A stretch of 64,000 bases of DNA from positions 3,006,501 through 3,070,500 of the forward strand of contig NZ_JAAATZ010000001.1 in assembly GCF_010119235.1 (NCBI RefSeq). Direction: 5' to 3'. The stretch is from Flavobacterium phycosphaerae (GTDB taxonomy: Bacteria; Bacteroidota; Bacteroidia; Flavobacteriales; Flavobacteriaceae). Shown in pieces: positions 8,814 through 17,783 of the stretch. How positions within the stretch are numbered: position 1 is the stretch's first letter; every line of letters starts with the position of its first letter. The notes under the pieces are model-generated. The model was not told the origin of the DNA. It saw nothing but the letters and a program-made list of their open reading frames with translations, and made no database searches. Made by a program: the position numbers and the translations under genes.

Positions 8814-10207
8814 ACTAAATCGTTCATTTTAAAGGTTTCAGGAAATAGCGTAATGAAATGGGCAAAGAACAATTGGCGCGCCAAAAGTCTTTTATATGCT
8901 TCGGTACCACGAGCATCGCTGATAGGTGCTAACTCGGTTTGCAAAAGTTGTTCTGCTTCTTTTACTGTTGCTACAGTTATCTCTTTTCCAACTAAAAAAG
9001 TACTGGTTTTGGCTAAATATTTTGGAATCGGACCAACGCCTCCCATAGAAACATCAGCATCAGTAATTGCAGTCCCATTAGTAGAAACGGTGATAGCAGT
9101 ATTCACACTGGCAATATCTAAATATTGTCGTTTGCATACTTTTTCGAAATGGAATTTACTGGAAGTAGGGACTTCAAATGCAATCTCGGAAATGATTTCG
9201 TCCGTTTTTTTATCTAAGGTTTTGTAACCCAAATAAAAGTCTTTCAGCATGACTTGTCGACTGACATTTTCTTTATTCGTCAATGTCAATTGGGCTTTCA
9301 TGGCTAAAAGAATAATCGTAAAATCTCCAATGGGTGAACCATTAGCAATGTTTCCGGCTATGGTAGCAATGTTTCGAATTGGCGTTGACGACAGTAATTT
9401 TAGATAATTATACCAATTCGGAATCGCATTTAACAATGTTTCGTTTTCAATTAAATCGGTAACGGTTGCAGACGATTTCAGTAGACAACTATTTCCATTG
9501 AAAGTAATTCCGTTTAGTTCTTCTTTATCGAATAAATAATTCATATCCATGTCGTGTAATTCGTCATGTTTTTGAACGTATAAATCGGTTCCGCCACCAA
9601 TCGGTACTTGACCATTCGAAGTATATTCGCTTTGAAATTCTTTTAATCTTTGTTCAATTGTTAAAAAATAATCGGGCACAAAATCATTGGCAACTAACCA
9701 AGACAAAGGCTGACTTTGGTCTTTTTGCAACAACACTTCGGTCACTTTTGCGGCAGCGCGTTCAATGGTTTTATAACCGGTACAACGGCAAATATTTCCG
9801 TCAATAGAACTGATAGCGCTTTCTACTGTAGGTTCAGAGCAAGTCAAAGCATACCCACTCATCGAATTCACAAAGCCCGGCGTACAAAATCCGCATTGCG
9901 TTCCTGAACAATCTACCATGGCTTGTTGTACTTGATTTAGTTTTTCGGGTAAGTTCAATCCTTCTACAGTAACGATGTGTTTACCGTGAACATTCGCTAA
10001 CGGCGTTAAGCATGAAGTGGCACTGGCATACTCGGTTTTACCTTCTTTTAATGAGCCAATCAACACCGTACAAGCTCCGCAATCCCCTTCACGACAACCG
10101 ATTTTAGTTCCGCGCAGGTTTTCGTCGTAACGAATAAAGTCGAGCAAGGTAGTGCTAGCCGATTTATCGGTTTGAATCAACCGATTATTTAATATAAATT
10201 GAATCAT
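8810..10207 (-). CDS. xdhA: Xanthine dehydrogenase small subunit (2Fe-2S and FAD domains)
   Basis: The electron-transfer subunit, 465 residues. The plant-type 2Fe-2S site is GCREGDCGACTVL (residues about 38-50), and the second cluster uses QCGFCTPGF and CRCTGYKTI. The FAD-binding domain follows, with PIGGGTDLYVQ and IATIAGNIANGSPIGD. Having both iron-sulfur and FAD domains in one chain matches the Rhodobacter-type XdhA. It lies 13 nt after guaD and overlaps xdhB by 4 nt. Confidence 0.93.
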   Translation of the reverse strand: MIQFILNNRLIQTDKSASTTLLDFIRYDENLRGTKIGCREGDCGACTVLIGSLKEGKTEYASATSCLTPLANVHGKHIVTVEGLNLPEKLNQVQQAMVDCSGTQCGFCTPGFVNSMSGYALTCSEPTVESAISSIDGNICRCTGYKTIERAAAKVTEVLLQKDQSQPLSWLVANDFVPDYFLTIEQRLKEFQSEYTSNGQVPIGGGTDLYVQKHDELHDMDMNYLFDKEELNGITFNGNSCLLKSSATVTDLIENETLLNAIPNWYNYLKLLSSTPIRNIATIAGNIANGSPIGDFTIILLAMKAQLTLTNKENVSRQVMLKDFYLGYKTLDKKTDEIISEIAFEVPTSSKFHFEKVCKRQYLDIASVNTAITVSTNGTAITDADVSMGGVGPIPKYLAKTSTFLVGKEITVATVKEAEQLLQTELAPISDARGTEAYKRLLARQLFFAHFITLFPETFKMNDLV

Positions 10208-10220
10208 AGCGGATTACGAA

Positions 10221-10694
10221 TTAATATTCGATTTTAGCAATACTTGTAGACCATAATTGGAAAGCTTCTAATGCTTCATCACGCATCATTTGCTCGGTTT
10301 GCAACTTTCTGTTAGTAAAAGGCAATTCTAATTCTTCGTAAATAAATTGGTCATCAAAATTGATGTCAGCAGCGTCTTTTTTGGTATTGGCAAAATACAT
10401 TTTATCAGGTCTTGCCCAATAAATAGCTCCTAAACACATTGGACAAGGTTCACAACTGGTGTAGATTTCGCAACCGTCTAATTGGAACGTTCCTAATTCT
10501 TTGCAGGCATTTCTAATGGCTACTACCTCAGCGTGTGCTGTAGGGTCATTAGTTGAAGTTACTCCATTGGCTCCGCGGGCAATAATTTTACCGTCTTTCA
10601 CGATTACTGCACCAAAAGGCCCGCCTTTTCCCGATTTTACATTCTCGATAGACAGGTTGATAGCCTCTTGCATAAATTCATTTTTTGCACACAT
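10221..10694 (-). CDS. guaD: Guanine deaminase (CDA-fold)
   Basis: Converts guanine to xanthine, the substrate of the dehydrogenase encoded just downstream. The 157-residue protein has the cytidine-deaminase-fold zinc site, HAEV with PCPMCLGAIYWA, and is strikingly like Bacillus subtilis GuaD around TNDPTAHAEVVAIR and YTSCEPCPMC, including the C-terminal aromatic tail. A tRNA adenosine deaminase is the main alternative, but the tail and the operon context favour guanine. Confidence 0.88.
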   Translation of the reverse strand: MCAKNEFMQEAINLSIENVKSGKGGPFGAVIVKDGKIIARGANGVTSTNDPTAHAEVVAIRNACKELGTFQLDGCEIYTSCEPCPMCLGAIYWARPDKMYFANTKKDAADINFDDQFIYEELELPFTNRKLQTEQMMRDEALEAFQLWSTSIAKIEY

Positions 10695-10721
10695 AATATT
10701 TATTCTTAATCTGTTATTAAT

Positions 10722-10904
10722 TTAAACTCTTCCTTTGAGCGAACTGAACACCCAGGCATTGGCCAAAAAACCAACTCCTACAGCTCCGAATCCCCAACCT
10801 GCAACATCAGCGTAACGATATACACCAAGCCCAATTAAAATAAAGCCCATGATAATCATGATGAAGGTAGCCCAACCCAAAACTGTATTCTTATTCATTC
10901 CCAT
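10722..10904 (-). CDS. Small two-TM membrane protein (CAL67264-like)
   Basis: A 60-residue protein with two hydrophobic segments (about residues 10-28 and 36-54) separated by a short YRYADVAGWG loop. It resembles a small conserved flavobacterial membrane family I know as CAL67264; no function is established. It sits 27 nt upstream of guaD in the same direction and may be the first gene of the operon or an unrelated leader gene. Confidence 0.65.
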   Translation of the reverse strand: MGMNKNTVLGWATFIMIIMGFILIGLGVYRYADVAGWGFGAVGVGFLANAWVFSSLKGRV

Positions 10905-10951
10905 AATTTGTGGTATTTAATTTTAAAGCAGAGGCAAATATCGGTAATTTT

Positions 10952-10984
10952 TTAAATAAAAAAGCACTCCTTACGGAATGCTTT
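10952..10984 (-). terminator. Intrinsic terminator after the secreted protease gene
   Basis: The arms AAAGCATTCC and GGAGTGCTTT (minus strand) pair around a four-base loop with one mismatch, followed by a T-rich run. It lies about 45 nt past the stop of the protease at 11030 and would separate that gene from the small membrane protein gene downstream. Confidence 0.7.
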
Positions 10985-11029
10985 CAAAATATATTGGATT
11001 AGATATTCTATTGATTCTAAACAAATTTA

Positions 11030-14000
11030 TTATGGTTGTTTTGATTCAACAGCATTGTCTGAATTATTGAACAAAATAGAGAAATCCGAAATTTCTACAA
11101 AGCCATCTCCATTCAAATCAGTCGCAGCATTTCCTTCTACAGCCGCATCACTATCATTGAAAAGAGGTGAAAAATCAGCAATTTCAATAAAGCCATCTTG
11201 GTTTAAATCGCCGCTGTAAAAAGCATAAACTCCCGCTTCCATTAGTTTCATATTGCTACCGTATGCTTTGTTAGCAGCCGTTCTGAAATCATAAACTAAA
11301 GGTGTTGTCGAACTTACCGCTTGTGTTGTAGCACTCCAAGTCTCAATGGCATTTCTGTGTTTTACCACTAAATAGTAAGAACCATTGGGTACCGAAGTAA
11401 AATTACAAACAGCAGTCCCGTTTGTTTGCAGTACGGCAGTCGTTGAACCTACAAGAACATTGCCGGCACTTTTTAATTCTAATGTTATAGTATCTACATC
11501 TGTTGCGCTTGAACCTATACCTTGATTGGCTTTTACCGGACGCATAGCATGTGTTGCCAAATCATAAAAGCCTTCAATATTAAATTTAACCGTTACAACT
11601 GAAGCACAAGAGGTTATTGTAAGATTCAAAAATTCTGTATCGCCGCTTGCATTGATTCCTGTATAATTTCCAGTAGTGGTATAAGTTTGATTGTTAACAG
11701 ACCAAGTGTAGGAACTACAAGCAGTTGCTGTTGTGGTAGGCGGCGTTAGTGTAGTTACATTTGCCGTATTACTTGAAGCCGAAATATTTCCGGAAGCATC
11801 TTTTGCTTTAACGGTGAAGGCATAAGCGGTAGCATAGGTCAATCCGGAAACAGCAAAAGTAGTCGCAGTTGTGGTAGAACCTATTAAAACGGCTCCTTTG
11901 TACACATCGTATCCGGTAACGGCGGCATTATCGGTAGCGGCTGTCCAAGATAAATTGGTGGTTCTTTGCGTTGTTCCCGAAGCTGTTAATCCTGTTGGTG
12001 CTGTTGGTGCTGTGGTATCGGCAACAATTACAACGGTATAATCTTCTACCTGCCCATAAGTATAAGTTTCACAAGCAGTTGGAATAGCATTGAATTTAAG
12101 AGAAACCCTCATTCTTGTAGCTCCTAACGTAGCCGTTGCCGGTATGGTAAAAGTTCCCGAAACAGGAGTTGTTGTTGACGGTGCTTTTGTCCAAACCGTT
12201 TCTCCGCTGTCTAAAAAGTCTCCGTCTTTATTGTAATCAATGAAAACGGCATATCCTTCACTATAGGCAGTTGATGTCCAAGTTGGTGTAATTGTAATGG
12301 TTGGTGTAGTATATCTGGTCAAGTTAGTTGAAATAGCCGTAAAATCAGTATAACCCGTACCTCCTGTTGATGTATTATCAATGGTTCCTAATTGTACTCT
12401 TCCAATCACTTCATCGGCCACATTATTTCCTTGTGAAGTACAATAGGTAAATAAAGTTGTTGTTACACTTAGTGCGTTACTGGCTGAGGAAATATTACCG
12501 GCATTGTCTTTTGCTTTCACGGTGAACACATAGGTGGTATTAGCGATTAATCCGCTTACGGCATAAGTAGTGGCAGTGGTTGTCGAGCCTAATAAAACAC
12601 CATCTTTATACACATCATACCCGGTTACTGCTACATTATCGGTAGCCGTTGTCCAAGACAGATTGGTCGTCGTTGACGTGGTTCCCGAGGCACTTAAAAC
12701 AGGGGCTGTCGGGGCTGTCGTATCAGACAATGTAGTAACATTCACTGTATTACTTGCTGCTGAAAAATTCCCGGCGGCATCTTTGGCTTTTACCGTAAAA
12801 GCATAGCTTGTGGCCGGAGTCAATCCGGTTACTGCAAAAGTGGTGGCTGTAGTCGTAGTACCAATCAAAACACCTCCTTGATATACTTCATATCCCGTTA
12901 CCCCAACATTGTCTGTTGAAGTTGTCCAAGAGAGGTTTGTTGAATTCACCGTGGTTCCAGAAGCGGTTAAAGTAGGCGCTGATGGCGGAGTCGTATCGGA
13001 TGAAGCAGCTGTAATGGTAAAATTAGTATTAGAAACATCGAAAAAGATGTGGTTGGTTCCTTTAATCATGATTCGGTTAGTGGTTCCTACGGTAGCAGGC
13101 ATAGTCACTGATTCTGAACCGTCGTTGGGTGTCGCAGCTAATAAAGTGGACCATGTAGTACCTCCATTAGTTGAAATTAAAATATCTACATTGGCACAAT
13201 TGACACTGTTTGTTGTAGTACCGGCCACATTCCATGTCACCGTTTGGGCACTTCCTGCCGGATAGGAAACCGCCGTATTAGGTATGGTTACCGCAAAAGG
13301 ACCGGCCGTTGCATTAACGGTTACTACCATATCATCGCTATTATTAGCAGGTCCTCCGGCATGATTGTCACGAACGGTAAACCTGAAATTTAAAGTACGA
13401 GCTACAGATGATAAGGCTTCGACCGTAATTTCGGTTCCTGCTGTTGTAGTGGCACCGGTTAATACCGATGACATTTTTGGAAAATACCTTGTTGGCGAAG
13501 TGGTAGGGGTATATGACCTGAAATTAACTCCGGTAGTTTTTGTGGCACTTGGTGCTGCTGCCGTGGTTTGTGAATCCATTTGTTCCCAAATATAAGTAAG
13601 TGCATCACCGTTGGTATCAGTTCCCGAACCGGTTAACATAAACGGAGTACTTTTAGGAATGGTATAATCTAATCCTGCGCTGGCTGTTGGAATAGCATTT
13701 CCGGTAGCGGTGTTGGTTTGACAGGTAGTTGTTTTTATATAATTAGTAACCTGTTGAATACTGATTGCATGAAAATAAGCATCAGAGTGAGGTTGCACAT
13801 CAAGGGTGGTAATACCAGCATAGCCCATAATCGTTGAACCTGAACCAGGCTCCATTTGAGTACCGGTTCCTTCATTACCACCGTGTGTCCATGTATGATT
13901 GGCTCCAAATTGATGTCCCATTTCGTGAGCTACATAATCAATATCAAAATTATCGCCTGATGGAATTCCATCTCCGGGAGAGGTAAATCCACTTCCTTTG

Positions 14001-14980
14001 TTTTCATCTGTTGTGCTGGCAGTATCATCTACACAAACACAACCTATACAACCGGCATTTCCTCCACCACCACTAGCCCCAAACAAGTGACCAATATCAT
14101 AAGCGGCATTTCCTATTGTTGTGGTCAGATTGTTTTGCAATTCTGTATTCCAAGCGCCTCCCGATCCTGTAGCAGCGGCTGAATAAGGGTCGGTTGAAGC
14201 GTTGGTGTAAATTAGGACATCATTGTTGGCAATCAAATTCATGTGAACCCCAAAATCAATTTCAAATACGCCGTTAACACGTGTCATGGTGTTATTCATT
14301 GCTGCTAAAGCCAAAGCTTTTGTACCTCCGAAATAAACAGTGTATTCTCCGGTTACCGAAAGCGCTAAACGATAGGTTCTCATCAAAGCATCATCAGCAT
14401 TAGGTCTGGCAGCTAAATCAGCACTTTGCAGTCCGTTTTGCACTGTATTAATGACCTTACATTCAAATGGACTTAACAATGAAAGGGCTTTATCTGTTTT
14501 TCGGTAAACAACATAAGTGCTTAAATCGGTGGTAAAAGGTTCTATAAAAACGGCCGAACGATCGGCATAAATAATCATACTTTGTAATCCGAGTGGCGAT
14601 AGACTAAAGTAAACTCTGGCTGTCGGATTTTCAATTCCTTGTCCGACATAGGATTTGATATCGGGATATTTTGCGGCTAGAGCGGCATCCATATTTGAAG
14701 TTTCCTGGATATAGAAATTTTCTAATTGACCTTCACTATTAGGAAAGGAAACCGTAATATTTGATTTTTCTTTAGAGGCAAATCGTTTTGGAGCATTGAC
14801 TAATCGTTGTTTTAGTCCGTTGATGTCTAATTCAAATAACTGTTTGCGCGTTAATGATTTTTTATTTTCAGCAATCGTAGACGTTATGCCTTTAGTATTA
14901 GCTTTCCATAAATTGCTGTCTTTTTGCGCAAGGGTAACAGTAGAAATTAATAAAATAATGGCGAGTAGTGAGTATTTCAT
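11030..14980 (-). CDS. Secreted reprolysin-type metalloprotease with FN3, GEVED and dockerin-like repeats
   Basis: A 1316-residue exported protein. It has a signal peptide (residues 1-18, cleavage near TLAQ), a prodomain, and a metzincin catalytic domain with zinc motif HEMGHQFGANH near residue 351. Cadherin/Ig-like segments follow, then FN3 domains near residues 660 and 760, a GEVED domain (about 845-985, ending YGQVEDYTVVI) and a third FN3 (about 987-1078). The last 60 residues hold two calcium-loop repeats, DLNQDGFIEIADF and DLNGDGFVEISDF, typical of dockerin type I. There is no recognisable T9SS sorting domain at the C-terminus, so it may be released or anchored through the dockerin-like end. 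Confidence 0.88.
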   Translation of the reverse strand: MKYSLLAIILLISTVTLAQKDSNLWKANTKGITSTIAENKKSLTRKQLFELDINGLKQRLVNAPKRFASKEKSNITVSFPNSEGQLENFYIQETSNMDAALAAKYPDIKSYVGQGIENPTARVYFSLSPLGLQSMIIYADRSAVFIEPFTTDLSTYVVYRKTDKALSLLSPFECKVINTVQNGLQSADLAARPNADDALMRTYRLALSVTGEYTVYFGGTKALALAAMNNTMTRVNGVFEIDFGVHMNLIANNDVLIYTNASTDPYSAAATGSGGAWNTELQNNLTTTIGNAAYDIGHLFGASGGGGNAGCIGCVCVDDTASTTDENKGSGFTSPGDGIPSGDNFDIDYVAHEMGHQFGANHTWTHGGNEGTGTQMEPGSGSTIMGYAGITTLDVQPHSDAYFHAISIQQVTNYIKTTTCQTNTATGNAIPTASAGLDYTIPKSTPFMLTGSGTDTNGDALTYIWEQMDSQTTAAAPSATKTTGVNFRSYTPTTSPTRYFPKMSSVLTGATTTAGTEITVEALSSVARTLNFRFTVRDNHAGGPANNSDDMVVTVNATAGPFAVTIPNTAVSYPAGSAQTVTWNVAGTTTNSVNCANVDILISTNGGTTWSTLLAATPNDGSESVTMPATVGTTNRIMIKGTNHIFFDVSNTNFTITAASSDTTPPSAPTLTASGTTVNSTNLSWTTSTDNVGVTGYEVYQGGVLIGTTTTATTFAVTGLTPATSYAFTVKAKDAAGNFSAASNTVNVTTLSDTTAPTAPVLSASGTTSTTTNLSWTTATDNVAVTGYDVYKDGVLLGSTTTATTYAVSGLIANTTYVFTVKAKDNAGNISSASNALSVTTTLFTYCTSQGNNVADEVIGRVQLGTIDNTSTGGTGYTDFTAISTNLTRYTTPTITITPTWTSTAYSEGYAVFIDYNKDGDFLDSGETVWTKAPSTTTPVSGTFTIPATATLGATRMRVSLKFNAIPTACETYTYGQVEDYTVVIVADTTAPTAPTGLTASGTTQRTTNLSWTAATDNAAVTGYDVYKGAVLIGSTTTATTFAVSGLTYATAYAFTVKAKDASGNISASSNTANVTTLTPPTTTATACSSYTWSVNNQTYTTTGNYTGINASGDTEFLNLTITSCASVVTVKFNIEGFYDLATHAMRPVKANQGIGSSATDVDTITLELKSAGNVLVGSTTAVLQTNGTAVCNFTSVPNGSYYLVVKHRNAIETWSATTQAVSSTTPLVYDFRTAANKAYGSNMKLMEAGVYAFYSGDLNQDGFIEIADFSPLFNDSDAAVEGNAATDLNGDGFVEISDFSILFNNSDNAVESKQP

Positions 14981-15158
14981 AATTATTTGGTAATGATGAT
15001 ATTAAAACAATTTGCAAATATATTGGATTTAATTAAATAGCATCAGCAAATTGCAGTAACTCACAATAAAAAGTATTGTTTTATAAGGCAATTCCGTTAA
15101 TAGTAGTAAATGGGGTAAATCAGGAACAGTTTACTAAAGAGAATCCCTACTTGCCGGT

Positions 15159-16163
15159 TTAATTAAAAATGCTAACCAGCATTTCTTTCAGCAAATCACC
15201 TTGTGGTAAAGCATTAACCCCTACTCCTTTGCTTTTTACATCAATATCGCGCAAAGTTCCAACTATAGCACTAACTTTTCGCATAGGATAATTGCGCAGG
15301 GCTACATCGTAATCTTTTAGAAAATAAGGATTGACTTTCAGTACTTTGGCAACATTGCCCGGAGATTTATCTTTTAAACCGTGGTATTGCAATAGAGAAG
15401 AAAAGAAACTGAATACCAAACCAGTAGTCATGACCAGTGGATTATCTTTTTGGTTTTGGGCAAAATAAGCGGCAATCTGATAGGCTTTCAATTGGTTTTT
15501 TTCGCCTATGGCTTTTCGGAATTCGAAGACATTAAAATCTTTGCTGAAGCCTATATTTTCTTCTATATGATGCGGTGTAATGGTACTGCCTTTGGGCAAA
15601 ATGATTTCGAGTTTATTTAACTCATTGGCAATCCGACTTAAATCATTCCCCAAAAATTCAACCAACATCATCATGGCTTTGGGTTCAATGTCATAGCCTT
15701 TGCCTTTTAAAACGCGTTTAATCCATTCACCCACCTGGTTTTCGTACATCTTTTTACTTTCATACACTAAGCCATGTTTGTCAAGGGTCTTGGTAACTTT
15801 TTTGCGTTTATCCAGTGTTTTATATTTGTAAGCCATAACCAAAACAGTGGTCGGCTGTGGGTTTTCGGCATAAGATTCCAACTTATCAATGGTTTTGGCC
15901 AACTCCTGTGCTTCTTTTACAATTACCACCTGACGGTCAGCCATCATTGGATAACGTTTGGCATTAGCTACAATTTCATCCACCGTAGTGTCACGACCAT
16001 ACAGCACCATTTGATTGAACCCTTTTTCATCTTCTGTCAAAATATTATTTTCCAGGTACTCGGTGATTCTGTCAATATAATAGGGCTCCTCACCCATCAA
16101 AAAATAGATAGGTTTGATATTTCCGGCTTTGATGTCGTTGATGATTTTGACTACTTCGTCCAT
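15159..16163 (-). CDS. holA: DNA polymerase III subunit delta
   Basis: The clamp-loader delta subunit, which opens the sliding clamp. It has 334 residues, normal length. Recognisable features are IKPIYFLMGEEPYYIDRI at the N-terminus, the VVIVKEAQEL segment and, in domain III, LVFSFFSSLLQYHGLKD near the C-terminal region. It is divergent from the HsdR-N-like gene at 16242; that neighbour pair recurs in flavobacteria. Confidence 0.9.
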   Translation of the reverse strand: MDEVVKIINDIKAGNIKPIYFLMGEEPYYIDRITEYLENNILTEDEKGFNQMVLYGRDTTVDEIVANAKRYPMMADRQVVIVKEAQELAKTIDKLESYAENPQPTTVLVMAYKYKTLDKRKKVTKTLDKHGLVYESKKMYENQVGEWIKRVLKGKGYDIEPKAMMMLVEFLGNDLSRIANELNKLEIILPKGSTITPHHIEENIGFSKDFNVFEFRKAIGEKNQLKAYQIAAYFAQNQKDNPLVMTTGLVFSFFSSLLQYHGLKDKSPGNVAKVLKVNPYFLKDYDVALRNYPMRKVSAIVGTLRDIDVKSKGVGVNALPQGDLLKEMLVSIFN

Positions 16164-16229
16164 TTTCTAGTGTTCAGTTGCAATTGCAATCGGCAGAATA
16201 TTAATTTTTAAATTTTCGAATTTTCAAAT

Positions 16230-16237
16230 TAACTTTG
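16230..16237 (+). promoter_or_regulatory. Candidate -7 box TAACTTTG, possibly giving a leaderless mRNA
   Basis: TAACTTTG matches the Bacteroidota -7 consensus TAnnTTTG exactly. It ends only four bases before the ATG at 16242, so the transcript would start at or very near the start codon. No clear TTTG -33 element is visible at the usual spacing. Confidence 0.4.
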
Positions 16238-16241
16238 CTTT

Positions 16242-16688
16242 ATGCAAAAACTCAATTTTCCTTCTTATACGTTTCGCCTCAAAAATAGTGAAAATAAAGT
16301 GTCTATTTTTGATGAAATCAGGAAAAAATTTATGGTGCTCACTCCTGAAGAATGGGTGCGACAACATACCGTACAGTTTCTTTTACAAGAGAAACGCTAT
16401 CCAAAATCTTATATCAATGTAGAAAAACTGGTTAAAGTAAACGATATAAACAAGCGCTATGATGCCGTAGTTTTTGAACCAGACGGAGCCATTTTTTTAT
16501 TAGTAGAATGCAAAGCCCCGGAAGTTAAAATCACTCAAGACACTTTTGACCAAATTGCACGTTACAACCTGAAATTAAAGGCGAAATTCCTAATGGTAAC
16601 CAACGGACTAAATCATTACTTTTGCCAAATGGATTTTGAGAAAGAGCACTATGTTTTTCTGAAAGAACTGCCGGATTTTAAAAGATAG
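16242..16688 (+). CDS. HsdR N-terminal-like nuclease-fold protein
   Basis: A 148-residue protein resembling the isolated N-terminal domain of type I restriction HsdR subunits. The nuclease-like core reads RYDAVVFEPDGAIFLLVECKAPEVKI, with the D...ExK signature of PD-(D/E)XK folds. No helicase or specificity subunit lies nearby, so it is not part of a restriction system here. It is a conserved stand-alone flavobacterial gene beside holA, of unknown role. It is followed after 15 nt by the glycosyltransferase gene. Confidence 0.8.
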   Translation: MQKLNFPSYTFRLKNSENKVSIFDEIRKKFMVLTPEEWVRQHTVQFLLQEKRYPKSYINVEKLVKVNDINKRYDAVVFEPDGAIFLLVECKAPEVKITQDTFDQIARYNLKLKAKFLMVTNGLNHYFCQMDFEKEHYVFLKELPDFKR

Positions 16689-16703
16689 ACCAACAGAAAT
16701 TAA

Positions 16704-17705
16704 ATGACAGACAAAAAAATAGCAGTAGTCATACTCAATTGGAACGGCGCCAAATTGCTCGAGCAGTTTTTGCCTTCCGTAGTAGCGTATTCTGAGGAAG
16801 CCACGGTTTATGTAGCCGATAATGCTTCTACAGATGCTTCTGTAGCTGTCATTAAATCCCAATTTCCAACGGTGAAGATTATTCAGAATGAAGGTAATTA
16901 TGGTTTTGCCAATGGCTATAATGTAGCACTTGAGCAAGTCGAAGAAGAATACTATGCCCTGGTCAACTCCGATATTGAAGTTACAGAAGGCTGGCTCAAA
17001 CCAATTCTATCTATTTTTGATACAGCACAGAATATCGGAATTATACAACCGAAGATATTAGATTATAAAAACAAGGAGTATTTTGAATATGCAGGCGCTG
17101 CCGGTGGCTTTATTGATAAATACGGATATCCGTTTTGTCGCGGTCGTATTTTTGACACTATCGAAAAAGACAACGGGCAGTACAATGACGAAATCGAAAT
17201 CTTTTGGGCCAGTGGGGCCTGTTTCTTTATTCGCAAGGAGATTTACCGAAAACTAAATGGTTTTGATGCCGACTTCTTTGCGCATCAGGAAGAAATTGAT
17301 TTATGCTGGCGAGCTTTTAATTTAGGTTATAAAGCTAAATATACTCCTAAGTCGGTGGTGTATCACGTGGGTGGCGCAACTTTAAACGAAAGCAATCCTA
17401 AGAAAACATTTCTGAATTTCAGAAACTCGCTTTTGATGCTGACCAAAAACTTACCCGAAGGCCAATTATTCCCTATTATATTCCTCAGACTTTGCTTGGA
17501 TGGTATTGCGGGCATTCAATTTATTTTGAAAGGAAAATTGACGCATTGTTGGGCCATATTGAAAGCCCATTTTTATTTTTATCATCTGATTAACAAAATG
17601 TTAAAGAAAAGAGGTCCTAGTCAAGCCGCGAATTACTACAAAACCAAAAGCATTGTTTTTACTTACTTTGTCAAGAGTGGCACCGTTTTTGACAAGCTAT
17701 TTTAA
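16704..17705 (+). CDS. Family 2 glycosyltransferase
   Basis: A 333-residue GT-A enzyme that transfers a sugar from a nucleotide donor. It begins KIAVVILNWNG, has VYVADNASTD and NSDIEVTEGW (the acidic metal-binding segment), then CWRAFNLGYKAKYTPKSVVYH, typical of rhamnosyltransferase-like GT2 proteins of surface polysaccharide assembly. A hydrophobic stretch near residues 250-270 suggests membrane association. The donor and acceptor cannot be read. Confidence 0.88.
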   Translation: MTDKKIAVVILNWNGAKLLEQFLPSVVAYSEEATVYVADNASTDASVAVIKSQFPTVKIIQNEGNYGFANGYNVALEQVEEEYYALVNSDIEVTEGWLKPILSIFDTAQNIGIIQPKILDYKNKEYFEYAGAAGGFIDKYGYPFCRGRIFDTIEKDNGQYNDEIEIFWASGACFFIRKEIYRKLNGFDADFFAHQEEIDLCWRAFNLGYKAKYTPKSVVYHVGGATLNESNPKKTFLNFRNSLLMLTKNLPEGQLFPIIFLRLCLDGIAGIQFILKGKLTHCWAILKAHFYFYHLINKMLKKRGPSQAANYYKTKSIVFTYFVKSGTVFDKLF

Positions 17706-17751
17706 CAAGAGTTTATCATTCTAATATACTCTTACACTTTAAAATAATCCG

Positions 17752-17759
17752 TACTTTTG
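17752..17759 (+). promoter_or_regulatory. Candidate -7 box TACTTTTG
   Basis: TACTTTTG fits TAnnTTTG exactly and lies 24 nt before the ATG of the OmpA-family gene at 17784. The -33 position holds TTAC rather than TTTG, so the match is partial. Confidence 0.45.
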
Positions 17760-17783
17760 TTAAAATTTTAATCACACTTCCTT

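Noticed and set aside
12570..13595. Plus-strand frames opposite the protease gene
   Set aside because: They are Val/Thr-rich mirror images of the FN3 repeats on the minus strand, with no start signals or domains.
16242..16688. Restriction-modification system from the HsdR-like protein
   Set aside because: Only the N-terminal nuclease-like domain is present, with no helicase, methylase or specificity subunit; the gene is a stand-alone housekeeping neighbour of holA.
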